Source of the DNA: Candidatus Eisenbacteria bacterium
Lineage (GTDB): Bacteria > Eisenbacteria > RBG-16-71-46
Length of the DNA stretch: 58,903 nucleotides
Assembly (NCBI GenBank): GCA_035712145.1
Contig: DASTBI010000247.1
Coordinates: 1-58,903 of the forward strand
Reading direction: 5' to 3'
Below, in pieces: positions 8,001 through 15,111 of this stretch. The position numbers were made by a program, and so were the translations under genes. Below the pieces are notes generated by a model that was given only the letters and a program-made list of their open reading frames with translations, was not told the origin of the DNA and did no database searches. Position 1 is the first letter of the stretch; each line of letters begins with the position of its first letter.

Positions 8001-9758
8001 TTCGCCATGGAGGAGTGCGTACCGGGCGTCGCGGAAGTCGGCGCTGGGTTGACGAGCGCGAGCTACTCCTCGGTGGCGTGGGGTGACTACGACAACGATG
8101 GCGACCTGGACGTCGTGATCACCGGCCATGATGGCGCCGCGCCCATCTCCAAGTTGTACCGGAGCAACGGAGGAGCGAACCCGACCTTCAGCGACGTGGG
8201 CGCCGGGCTCACAGGCGTCTACAACTCCTCGGTCGCCTGGGGTGACTACGACAACGACGGCGACCTGGACCTCTTGCTTACGGGGAACACGAACAGCGCG
8301 TTCATCTCCAAGCTGTACCGCAACAGCGGCGGAGTGAACCCCACGTTCAGCGACATCGGCGCCGGGCTGACGGGCGTCTATTCTTCTTCGGTGGCGTGGG
8401 GGGACTATGACAACGACGGCGACCTGGACATCCTGCTGACGGGTGGCACTGGCCCTCAAGGCACTTCCAAGGTGTACCGGAACAGCGGCGGGGCAAACCC
8501 CACGTTCAGCGATGTGGGGGCCGCGCTGACGGCCGTCACCTATTCCTCGGTGGCATGGGGTGACTACGACAACGACGGGGATCTGGACATCCTGCTCACC
8601 GGCCATGATGGCGCCGCGCCGATTTCCAAGCTGTATCGGAACAGCGGCGGGGCGGACCCGACGTTCAGCGACGTCGGCGCCGGGCTGATGAGCGTGTATC
8701 AGTCCTCGGTGGCGTGGGGGGACTACGACAACGACGGCGACCTGGACATCCTGCTCACCGGACAGGATGCGAGCTTCGTTGCCTTCTCGAAGCTTTACCG
8801 GAGCAGCGGCGGAGCCAACCCGACGTTCAGCGACGTGGGCGCGGGGCTGACGGACGTCTACGCATCCTCGGTCTCCTGGGGGGATTACGACAACGACGGC
8901 GACCTCGACATCCTGCTCACCGGCGGCGGGCTCGCCGGAGTTTCCGCGAAGCTGTACCGCAACAGCGGCGGTGCGAATCCCACCTTCAGCGACGCCGGCG
9001 CCGGGCTGTCGGGCGTGGCCTTGTCATCGGCGGCGTGGGGCGACTACGACAACGACGGCGACCTGGACATCCTGATCGCGGGCAGCACGGGTGGCACCTC
9101 CATCTCCAAGCTCTACCGGAACGCCTCCTGCGTCCCGAATAGCCCACCCGGCCCACCGAGCGGACTCACCGCAACGACCGGATCCTCGGGCACGACGTTC
9201 AGCTGGAATGCGGCGAGCGATGCTCAGACGCCGGCGGCGGGGCTCTCCTACAACCTGAGAGTCGGCACGACTCCGGGCGGCAACGAGATCTCGTCGGCGA
9301 TGGCCGCGGCCAATGGCTACCGCAGGGTCGCGCAGCTCGGCAATGCGCAGAAACGAGTGTCGTGGACCTTGGCGCCAGGGCACTACTACTGGAGCGTGCA
9401 GGCGCTGGATGGGTCGTTCGCGGGCTCGGCTTTCGCGACCGAAATCACTGTCGACGTTCCCAGCTCCGCGGAGGCTCCGACCGCTTTCGCATTGAGCGCG
9501 AACCAACCCAATCCCTTCTCGCGCACGACCCGGATTGGCTTCGATCTGCCGCGAGCGGGGGCGGTGAGCGTGCGGGTGTACGACGTGAGCGGGCGGCTGG
9601 TCCGAAGGCTCGCCGACGAGCGGATGCTGGCTGGGCGGCAGCACGTTGATTGGGATGGTCGCAGCGATCGCGGCGTGTCTCTTCCCGACGGAGTGTATCT
9701 CTGCGTCATGGAGACGGACGGCTTCAGGGGCAGCCGGCTCATGGTGCTGGTGCGATGA
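5028..9758 (+). CDS. Giant secreted protein: 3 x (7 VCBS/FG-GAP repeats + Fn3-like domain) with FlgD-like C-terminal sorting module
   Basis: A 1576-residue exported protein. It starts with a signal peptide (MKARTVATLALALPVIG, cleavage probably after ALA). It then has 21 repeats of about 51-54 residues, each with the calcium-loop motif WGDYDNDGDLD and then LYRNSGG.NPTF. They fall in exactly three blocks of seven (about residues 46-404, 527-887 and 1008-1366). Each block is followed by an Fn3-like domain of about 115 residues (GLSYNLRVGTTPGG, YHWSVQA). Seven FG-GAP units form one integrin-alpha-like propeller, so three propellers are expected. The last ~90 residues (NPFSRTTRIGFDLP, VYDVSGRLVRRL, WDGRSDRG, DGVYL) form a FlgD-like module of the type used for surface export in FCB-group bacteria. 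GAGGAG precedes the ATG. Adhesion or polymer binding is likely. No catalytic motif is seen. Confidence 0.9.
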   Translation: MKARTVATLALALPVIGTPALADPTRSVSTSRTTDCSFTLVAAGLTDVLDSSVAWGDYDNDGDLDLVLTGQASGAIPIANLYRNSGGASPTFTDVGAGLTGVWGSSVAWGDYDNDGDLDLLLTGTQDGVSGISKVYRNSGGANPTFTDVGAGLAGVAYSSVAWGDYDNDGDLDILLTGSSFTGPISKLYRNSGGANPTFTDVGAGLMGVTYSSVAWGDYDNDGDLDILLTGTQDFVSGTSKVYQNNGGANPTFSDAFAGLTGVWESSVAWGDYDEDNYLDILLTGWTTGPAVSKIYRNIGGAHPAFVDIGAGLQSVGYSSVAWGDYDNDGDLDVLLTGNGGTPVSRVYRNSGGPSPTFSDAVAGLQGVAASSVAWGDYDDDGDLDAVLTGGSSGGPTVRLYRNDSCTPNTAPLAPTGLITMQSSAGMTFAWDPASDAQTPTSGLSYNLRVGTTPGGSDIFSSMAAANGDRKVVAFGHAQWLGWTLKLPPGSYHWSVQAIDGAFAGSPFATEASACVSAFTDDGAAVTGVDQSSVAWGDYDNDGDLDIVVTGHNGVQASAKLYRNNGGPNPIFTDVGAGLTGVYLSSVAWGDYDNDGDLDLLITGRTSGATPAPTSKLYRNSGSPSYTFSDVGAGLKGLQYSSVAWADYDNDGDLDILLTGSDGGGYFTKLYRNSGGANPTFSEAGTALPGVDQSSVAWGDYDNDGDLDLLLTGHDGVTPIARLYRNNGGLNPTLSDVGAGLQGVFLSSVAWGDYDNDADLDILFTGHDGVRPFATIYRSSGGANPTFGPAIGAMGEGVFRGSATWGDYDNDGDLDALLAGSTNTGWVSKLYANNGGPNPLFNDIGAGLPGLVYTSAAWGDYDNDGDLDILLTGFDGVTSRSAMYRTQTCTPNSAPNAPSGLTASTGPSGTTFSWNAASDAKTPAAGLSYNLRVGTTPGGSEISSAMAAANGYRRVVRLGNVQERLSWTLRLAPGKYFWSVQAMDGAFAGSPFAMEECVPGVAEVGAGLTSASYSSVAWGDYDNDGDLDVVITGHDGAAPISKLYRSNGGANPTFSDVGAGLTGVYNSSVAWGDYDNDGDLDLLLTGNTNSAFISKLYRNSGGVNPTFSDIGAGLTGVYSSSVAWGDYDNDGDLDILLTGGTGPQGTSKVYRNSGGANPTFSDVGAALTAVTYSSVAWGDYDNDGDLDILLTGHDGAAPISKLYRNSGGADPTFSDVGAGLMSVYQSSVAWGDYDNDGDLDILLTGQDASFVAFSKLYRSSGGANPTFSDVGAGLTDVYASSVSWGDYDNDGDLDILLTGGGLAGVSAKLYRNSGGANPTFSDAGAGLSGVALSSAAWGDYDNDGDLDILIAGSTGGTSISKLYRNASCVPNSPPGPPSGLTATTGSSGTTFSWNAASDAQTPAAGLSYNLRVGTTPGGNEISSAMAAANGYRRVAQLGNAQKRVSWTLAPGHYYWSVQALDGSFAGSAFATEITVDVPSSAEAPTAFALSANQPNPFSRTTRIGFDLPRAGAVSVRVYDVSGRLVRRLADERMLAGRQHVDWDGRSDRGVSLPDGVYLCVMETDGFRGSRLMVLVR
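5163..6240 (+). repeat. VCBS/FG-GAP repeat block 1 (7 units)
   Basis: Seven in-frame units of about 153-162 bases encode the first predicted seven-bladed propeller. Unit five is the most diverged (DYDEDNYLD) and unit seven reads DYDDDGDLD. The DNA of the core motif is nearly identical between units, which suggests recent duplication or gene conversion. Confidence 0.85.
6607..7689 (+). repeat. VCBS/FG-GAP repeat block 2 (7 units)
   Basis: Seven units encode the second predicted propeller. Variants include WADYDNDGDLD in unit three, DYDNDADLD in unit five and GSATWGDYD in unit six. The Fn3-like domain after it starts at the Cys-containing CTPN segment, as in block 1. Confidence 0.85.
8050..9126 (+). 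repeat. VCBS/FG-GAP repeat block 3 (7 units)
   Basis: Seven units encode the third predicted propeller. These units are the most uniform, with DYDNDGDLD in all seven. The block ends at CVPN and leads into the third Fn3-like domain. Confidence 0.85.
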
Positions 9759-9773
9759 CGTGGTTGTAAGCCC

Positions 9774-9795
9774 TTGCTCTCCCCGGGGAGAGTAA
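9774..9795 (+). terminator. Perfect palindrome after the repeat protein, likely terminator
   Basis: CTCTCCCCGGGGAGAG at 9777-9792 is a 16-base perfect palindrome. A G-T wobble and two T-A pairs on each side extend it to 22 bases. It starts 15 bases after the stop codon and precedes the oxidase gene. It could end transcription or act as an operator. No T-tract follows. Confidence 0.5.
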
Positions 9796-9829
9796 GGAGT
9801 TGCAGAGTTCTGGTAGGGTGCCGCTTCCC

Positions 9830-10960
9830 ATGGTCATGAAGAAGCGCCGCCCCGCGAAGCGAAGCACCACCCGCCGCCGCGATCCCATCGATCGCTGCAT
9901 CAACATCGCCGACTTCGAAGCCATGGCGCGCCCGCGCATGGCGCCCGGGGCGTTCGACTACTTCGTCGGCGGCGCGGAGGAAGAGCGCACGCTCGGCCTC
10001 AATCGCGAAGGCTTCGACCGCTACGTCTTCCTGCCGCGCGTGCTGGTCGACGTGAGCCAGGTGCGGCTCTCGACCACCGTGCTGGGCACGGAGGTGTCTT
10101 CGCCCATCCTGCTCGCGCCGACGGCCTATCAGAAGCTCGCGCATCGCGAGGGCGAGCTGGCGACGGCGCGTGCGGCGGGAAAGGCCGGGACCCTGATGTG
10201 CGCATCCACCATGGCGAATCATTCGCTGGAAGCGATCGCGGCCGCGGCCAGCGGCCCGCTGTGGTTCCAGCTCTACGCCCATCCGGAGCGCGCGCTCACC
10301 GAGCGTCTGGTGAAACGCGCGGAGCAGGCAGGCTATCGCGCCCTGGCGCTCACGGTCGACACGCCGCGGCTCGGCCGGCGCGAGCGCGACCTGCGGAGCG
10401 ACTACCGTCCGCCGCGCAACCTCGAGCTGGCCAACTTCGCAGCTGAGGGAATCGAGATCGGATGGGAGCATCTGCCGGGCCGCTCGCGGCTCGCGCCCCA
10501 CCTGCTCGACGCCTCGGTCACGTGGAAGACGATCGAGTGGCTGAAGAGCCTCACCACGATGCCGGTGGTGCTCAAGGGCGTGATGCGTCCCGACGACGCT
10601 CGGCGCGCAGTCGATGCCGGCGCGGCGGCGATCTGGGTGTCGAACCACGGGGGCCGGCAGCTCGACGGCGCGCAGGCCACGATCCTCGCGCTGCCGGCGG
10701 TGGTCGAGGCGGTCGATGGCGCGGTCGAAGTGTATGTCGACGGCGGCATCCGCCGGGGCACCGACGTGCTCAAAGCGCTGGCGCTCGGCGCACGGGCGGT
10801 CTTCATCGGGCGGCCGTATCTGTGGGGGCTGGTCGCCGGGGGTGAAGGGGGCGTGACGCGCGTGCTCGAGCTGCTGAAAGACGAGCTCGAGCTGGCGATG
10901 ATGCTGGCCGGCGTCGATGACGCGCGAAAGGTCGATCCGACGCTCGTGATCCGCTCGTGA
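9830..10960 (+). CDS. FMN-dependent alpha-hydroxy-acid oxidase/dehydrogenase (lactate/glycolate type)
   Basis: A TIM-barrel flavoenzyme of the L-lactate dehydrogenase/glycolate oxidase family, 376 residues from the ATG at 9830. It oxidises a 2-hydroxy acid to the 2-keto acid using FMN. Signatures are LPRVLVDVS near the N terminus, LAPTAYQKLAH, QLYAHPERALTERLV, ALTVDTPRLGRRERD, the catalytic SNHGGRQLDG (His base and substrate-binding Arg), and the phosphate-binding VDGGIRRGTDVLKALALGARAVFIGRPY written in parts as DGGIRRG and ALGARAVFIGRP. The start is uncertain: an upstream TTG at 9800 and an ATG at 9836 are possible. There is no Shine-Dalgarno, but TAGGGT lies ten nt before the chosen ATG. 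Electron acceptor (oxygen or a membrane quinone) and the exact substrate cannot be read from sequence. It is convergent with the next gene. Confidence 0.9.
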   Translation: MVMKKRRPAKRSTTRRRDPIDRCINIADFEAMARPRMAPGAFDYFVGGAEEERTLGLNREGFDRYVFLPRVLVDVSQVRLSTTVLGTEVSSPILLAPTAYQKLAHREGELATARAAGKAGTLMCASTMANHSLEAIAAAASGPLWFQLYAHPERALTERLVKRAEQAGYRALALTVDTPRLGRRERDLRSDYRPPRNLELANFAAEGIEIGWEHLPGRSRLAPHLLDASVTWKTIEWLKSLTTMPVVLKGVMRPDDARRAVDAGAAAIWVSNHGGRQLDGAQATILALPAVVEAVDGAVEVYVDGGIRRGTDVLKALALGARAVFIGRPYLWGLVAGGEGGVTRVLELLKDELELAMMLAGVDDARKVDPTLVIRS

Positions 10961-10972
10961 CGCCGCGGAGCT

Positions 10973-12022
10973 CTAAGCGGTTCGCCGTCTCGCGATCATC
11001 TGGCCGAGGTCGGTCATGTTGGGCGGAGTGGAGAGGGCCGCGATGCAGTTCCTCCCGCTCTCCTTGGCATTCTTGACCGCGCGCCTGGCGGCCGCGACCA
11101 GATCGCGAATCTCGGTGGCGTCGTGAGGGAAGGAGGCGGCGCCCACGCTCACCGTCACCGCGCCGGGGGTGGAGTTCGAGAAGCCCTGCCGCTCGATGGC
11201 CGAGCGCATGCGCTCCGCCACCTCGACCGCGCCTTCGCGGCTGGTCTGGGGAAGGATCACCATGAACTCGTCGTCACCGATCTTGGCGAGGACATCGAAC
11301 GACCGCACCTGCTGGGCGAGCACCAGAGCCATCTCCTTGAGCAGCAGACTGCCCTTCAGCTCCCCGAAGGCTTCGTTGTAGGTCTTGAGGTGATCGACGT
11401 CGATCAGCAGGACCGACAGCTCCTGGTGGAACCGGCTTGCGCGCCGCGTTTCGCGGCGTAGCGCGGTCTTGAGGTAACGGAAGTTGTAGACCTCGGTGAG
11501 GTCGTCGGTGATCGTGCTCCGCTCGTTGCCGGTGGTGAGCCGCAGGTTATCGAGCGCGCCGGAGAGCCAGGCGCCCAGCATCAACATCATGCGCGTGTCG
11601 TTGAGCGAAAAACGCGCCCGGCCGCGACGCCGGTACGCGGCGACGGCCGCCGGCACCGGATCACGCCTCAGCACCGGAATGAACACCGCGGGACCGGCTT
11701 CGACGCCTGGGCAGCCATCGGTCTGCGCGATTCTCGGCTCCTCGGTGAGATCGGCCAGGACCAGCGGCTGGCCGCTCTCGATGAGCCTGCGAATCGCTTC
11801 GCTGCCTTCAGGCGGCGAATGCAGTGCCGCCGGCATGCTGTTGCCGGCGTGGATCATGATGCGCTCGCCCTTGCGGTTGGAAAGGGTCAGCACGACGGCG
11901 TCGGCTTCGACCAGCATGAGAGCGGTTCTGAGCGCCTGATCCAGCAGCTCGGTTCGCGTGCGGCGCTCGGAGGGATTCCCGAGCTCCACCAGCGCTCGCA
12001 GCGATTTCTCCTGTGGCGTCAT
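10973..12022 (-). CDS. GAF-like plus degenerate GGDEF (GDDEF) protein
   Basis: A 349-residue cytoplasmic signalling protein. Residues about 15-160 look like a GAF-type sensor (LVEADAVVLTLSNRKGERIMI, then GPAVFIPVL). The C-terminal part is a GGDEF fold (DDLTEVYNFRYLKTALRRE, LLIDVDHLKTYNEAFG). The signature reads GDDEF, so the second glycine that contacts GTP is lost, while an RSFD I-site is kept exactly five residues before it. This fits a c-di-GMP-binding receptor more than a cyclase, but weak activity cannot be excluded. I chose the ATG at 12022 because GAGGGA lies seven nt upstream and the family-like sequence begins there. The frame is open further upstream but looks non-coding. It is divergent from the hybrid sensor gene. 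Confidence 0.88.
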   Translation of the reverse strand: MTPQEKSLRALVELGNPSERRTRTELLDQALRTALMLVEADAVVLTLSNRKGERIMIHAGNSMPAALHSPPEGSEAIRRLIESGQPLVLADLTEEPRIAQTDGCPGVEAGPAVFIPVLRRDPVPAAVAAYRRRGRARFSLNDTRMMLMLGAWLSGALDNLRLTTGNERSTITDDLTEVYNFRYLKTALRRETRRASRFHQELSVLLIDVDHLKTYNEAFGELKGSLLLKEMALVLAQQVRSFDVLAKIGDDEFMVILPQTSREGAVEVAERMRSAIERQGFSNSTPGAVTVSVGAASFPHDATEIRDLVAAARRAVKNAKESGRNCIAALSTPPNMTDLGQMIARRRTA

Positions 12023-12048
12023 GAGCAGGTCCCTCGGTTCGAGGACGG

Positions 12049-12060
12049 CATGTCGACATG
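12049..12060. promoter_or_regulatory. Perfect 12-bp palindrome, candidate operator
   Basis: CATGTCGACATG reads identically on both strands and lies 27-38 nt upstream of the start of the GDDEF gene, a usual place for a repressor or dimeric activator site. No factor can be named. Confidence 0.35.
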
Positions 12061-12380
12061 GAGTTACGCAACGCATATGCCACACCCCGCTGCCGAGCCG
12101 GTGCGGCACACGCATGTCGTGACGTTCGAAGGGCCTGACCCGCGCGCCTGCGCCGTGGTTGAATGCGCCATGGCTCGTCAGGACGTGCGAGAGCGGCGGG
12201 TCATTTGGCTCAGAGCGACGCCCTACCGCCCAGCCGACCCCTCGGAGCGGCGCGGGGAGCGCGGCCGGACGGCCAGCCCCTTGCGGCGGGGGTTTCGCCA
12301 TGCGCCGCGCATTTCGCACGAACGGATCGCGCGAGACGAGCGCCCCACCGGGCAACGAGGGCTGGGACCTGTAACTTCGC

Positions 12381-12408
12381 TCAAGCGCCAAGGGGCATCT
12401 ACCGATAA
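12381..12408 (+). promoter_or_regulatory. Sigma28 (FliA)-like promoter
   Basis: TCAA at 12381-12384, a 16-nt spacer, then ACCGATAA at 12401-12408. This is close to the flagellar sigma28 consensus TAAA-N15/16-GCCGATAA. It would give a leader of roughly 55 nt before the GTG of the hybrid sensor gene. Confidence 0.5.
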
Positions 12409-12471
12409 CCCGAGCGTCGACGAGCCCAAGACTTCTGTGCACCTTCCCCCAGCGAGAGGCAGGAGCAGTCC

Positions 12472-15039
12472 GTGGAACGGAGTCCCGAGAAGTCCGGCGC
12501 GCGCGTGCCGGCTGGCAAGAGCGCAGCGGGCGCCAAAGGCGCGGCGTTCGATCCGCGCGACCTCGTCCCCGAGCCGATCTTCTGCCTCGACGGTGAAGGC
12601 CGGCTCATCTGGGTGAACCACGCCGCCGAGAAGCTCTCCGGTTACACCGCGGCGCAGCTCATCGGGCAGTCCTTCACCATGCTGCTGTCGCCGAGCAAGC
12701 GGCAGAGTCTCTCGAGCTACTTCATCCGCCATCTCCATGTGGGCGAGAAGCCGGAGTGCGAGCACGACGTCCCGCTGCTCACTCGTGACGGCCGCACCGC
12801 ATGGGTGGGCGCTCGTGTGCGACGAGTCCGCACCCTGCACGGCAAGGTTGGATACGTCGCCTGTGCGCACGACTTGCACGACATGGTGTTCCAGATCGAG
12901 GAGCTGCGGCGCCAGGTGCGCGACCTCAAGGTCAAGACGGCCGAGGCGACCGCGGCCGCGCAGCTCAAGGGCGACTTCCTGGCCGCGATGAGCGAGGAGA
13001 TCCGGACCCCGATGGATGGTCTCCTCACCATGACCCGGCTGCTCCTCGAATCGAATCTCGACCGCGATCAGCGCACGTTCGCCGAAGTCATCCACGGCTC
13101 GAGCGATTCGCTGCTGACCCTGGTCAACGACATCCTCGACTTCAACAAGATCGAAGCGGGCGCGCTCCAGATGGAGACCCTGGACTTCGACGTGAGGGTC
13201 ACGGTGGACGGAACGGCGGCGCTGCTCAACCCGACGGCCAATGCGCGCCGGGTCGACCTCTCGCGCCAGGTCCACCACGACGTTCCGGCGCAGCTCATCG
13301 GCGATCCTGGACGGCTGCGCCAGGTGCTCACCAACCTGGTGCGCCGCATGATCCAGTATCTCGAGCAGGCACGGGTGCAGATGTGGGTCAACCTGATCGA
13401 AGAGACCGCCCACGAGTCCGTGCTGCGGTTCTCCATCAGCTATTCGTCGCACGAGCCCGCCGCGGAGCTCGGCCAGCTCGTCGAGGTCTTCTCACAATCG
13501 GATACGCCGGCGGCGGGGACTCTGGGCGGCGACGCGCTCGCGTTCTCGCTCTCGCGGCGACTCGTGGCCCTGATGGGCGGAGAGGCCGGAGGAGAAGCTC
13601 AGCGAGGCGGGGGCGAGGTGTGGTTCCAGATCCCGTTCAAGCGAGCCGAGGCGAAAGTCCCGGCGGGACCGCTGCCCGATGTCGAGCTCAAGGACGTGCG
13701 CGTGCTGGTGGCCGATCCGTCGGTCGGCATGCGCATGGCGCTGACCGAGATGCTGTCGTCATGGGGATGCCAGGCGGTCGAGGCGGAGGATGGCGTCTAC
13801 GCGATGGCCCTGCTGCAGGAGGCGGCGCGCCAGGGCAATCCCTACCGGGTTGCGCTGATCGAGAACCAGCTTCCCGGCAAAGACGCCGAGGACCTGGCCA
13901 AATCGATCCGTGCTGACGCAGCACTCAAGGACACGCTGTTGATGCTGCTCGCCGCGGTCGGACGTCGCGGCGACGCGGCCCGTGCTCAGGAGCTCGGCTA
14001 CTCCGCTTATCTGGTCAAGCCCTTCGAGCCTTCGTACCTCTTCGATGCGCTGGCAGAGGTGATTCACCGCGGGGCGGAAGGAACGTCGCAGGGGATCGTG
14101 ACCCGCCACTCGGTGGCCGAGCGCCGACGGCAGCGCATGCGGATCCTGCTGGTCGAGGACAACTCGGTGAACCAGCTGGTGGCGGTGGCGGCGTTGCGTC
14201 GTGCCGGTTTCCAGCCCGAGACGGCCGCCAGCGGGGCCGAGGCGATCCAGTCCCATGCCCTCCAGCGCTTCGACATCGTCTTCATGGACCTGGAGCTGCC
14301 GGACATGGACGGGATCGAGGTCACGAGGCAGGTCGCCGAGATGGAGGAAGGATCGGGCAGGCGCACGCCGATCGTGGCGCTCACCGCGCACGACCTCTCC
14401 GACGTGAAGGCGAAGTGCCTCGCGGCCGGCATGAAGGACGTGCTCACCAAGCCGCTCGACCTCGACTCGATGGTCGAAGCCGTCGAGCGCTGGGTGCAGC
14501 CGGAGAGCATGCTCGAGCCGAAGACGGGGGAGGGCGTCGTCAAGCCGGCGCTCAAGCTGGTCCCCCCGCCGGTGGTGGTCAAGGCCTCAGCGCCGATCGT
14601 CGAGAAGATGCAGGCCCCGCCCGAAGGCTTCGAGACGACCGCCGTGGTGCCGTTGCCGGTGGTGCCGCGCGCTCCCATCGAAGAGAGCGATACCGGAGAG
14701 CCGATCCTGGACGAGGCGCGGCTCAAGGCCTCGAGCATGGGCAACGCCGACCTCGAAGGCATCCTGATCCGCACGTTCGTCAACCACATCCGCCCGCGCC
14801 TCCAGCGCCTGCGCGATGCGGCTCAGGTATCCGATGCCGGCGCCATCGAGTTCGAGGCTCACGGCCTCAAGGGCATGTGCGGGACGATCGGAGCGATGGC
14901 CTGCGCGGATGTGTTCTCGCGCATCGAGCGCCTCGGTCGCGAGAAGCGGCTCGAGCCGGTTGCGCCGATGCTCGACTATGCCGAGATCGAGGTGTCGCGC
15001 GTCGAAGTGCTGGTCGGACCGCGCGCCAAGGCCGCATAG
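12472..15039 (+). CDS. Hybrid sensor protein with degenerate histidine-kinase core, pseudo-receiver, receiver and HPt domains
   Basis: An 855-residue cytoplasmic phosphorelay protein with PAS (about 28-140), HisKA-like helices (about 160-235), HATPase-like region (about 265-392), REC1 (about 407-532), REC2 (about 556-676), a Pro/Val-rich linker, and HPt (about 745-850). The H-box reads SEEIRTP: the phosphoacceptor His is Glu175. The ATPase N-box reads NLVRRMIQYL and no DxGxG or G2 glycine motif is visible, so ATP use is doubtful. REC1 has Glu464 where the phosphoacceptor Asp should be, but keeps Lys516. REC2 is intact (VEDN, Asp606, Lys660), as is the HPt (His797 in AHGLKG). I infer a phosphorelay scaffold fed by another kinase. 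The GTG start has AGGAG six nt upstream. The sigma28-like promoter hints at a motility link. Confidence 0.9.
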   Translation: MERSPEKSGARVPAGKSAAGAKGAAFDPRDLVPEPIFCLDGEGRLIWVNHAAEKLSGYTAAQLIGQSFTMLLSPSKRQSLSSYFIRHLHVGEKPECEHDVPLLTRDGRTAWVGARVRRVRTLHGKVGYVACAHDLHDMVFQIEELRRQVRDLKVKTAEATAAAQLKGDFLAAMSEEIRTPMDGLLTMTRLLLESNLDRDQRTFAEVIHGSSDSLLTLVNDILDFNKIEAGALQMETLDFDVRVTVDGTAALLNPTANARRVDLSRQVHHDVPAQLIGDPGRLRQVLTNLVRRMIQYLEQARVQMWVNLIEETAHESVLRFSISYSSHEPAAELGQLVEVFSQSDTPAAGTLGGDALAFSLSRRLVALMGGEAGGEAQRGGGEVWFQIPFKRAEAKVPAGPLPDVELKDVRVLVADPSVGMRMALTEMLSSWGCQAVEAEDGVYAMALLQEAARQGNPYRVALIENQLPGKDAEDLAKSIRADAALKDTLLMLLAAVGRRGDAARAQELGYSAYLVKPFEPSYLFDALAEVIHRGAEGTSQGIVTRHSVAERRRQRMRILLVEDNSVNQLVAVAALRRAGFQPETAASGAEAIQSHALQRFDIVFMDLELPDMDGIEVTRQVAEMEEGSGRRTPIVALTAHDLSDVKAKCLAAGMKDVLTKPLDLDSMVEAVERWVQPESMLEPKTGEGVVKPALKLVPPPVVVKASAPIVEKMQAPPEGFETTAVVPLPVVPRAPIEESDTGEPILDEARLKASSMGNADLEGILIRTFVNHIRPRLQRLRDAAQVSDAGAIEFEAHGLKGMCGTIGAMACADVFSRIERLGREKRLEPVAPMLDYAEIEVSRVEVLVGPRAKAA

Positions 15040-15061
15040 CATTCGAGCCGGCGGCATTCGG

Positions 15062-15088
15062 GACCCGCGTCCGCTGAGGGCGCGGGTC
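15062..15088 (+). terminator. GC-rich hairpin after the hybrid sensor gene
   Basis: GACCCGCG at 15062-15069 pairs perfectly with CGCGGGTC at 15081-15088 around an 11-base loop. There is no T-tract. It could be a weak terminator between the sensor gene and the MFS gene. Confidence 0.5.
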
Positions 15089-15111
15089 TCTGTGCTATGG
15101 TCCGCCGTCCC

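Larger units (their letters stand above)
12023..12471. other. Divergent intergenic regulatory region
   Basis: This 449-base stretch lies between the degenerate GGDEF gene (minus) and the hybrid sensor gene (plus). I see no convincing gene. It holds a 12-base palindrome near the minus gene and a sigma28-like promoter near the plus gene, listed separately. Confidence 0.6.

Noticed and set aside
6576-8606. A 676-codon open frame on the minus strand with repeats
   Set aside because: It mirrors the VCBS repeat gene. The repeats are those of the sense strand, and no signal or domain is recognisable.
5163-9126. Regularly spaced DNA repeats that might suggest a CRISPR array or satellite
   Set aside because: The units are about 155 bases, in frame, without unique spacers of fixed size, and encode a well-known calcium-loop repeat.
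12159-12408. Small plus-strand open frames in the divergent region
   Set aside because: Several frames overlap, none has a ribosome site or a recognisable sequence, and they cross the promoter region.
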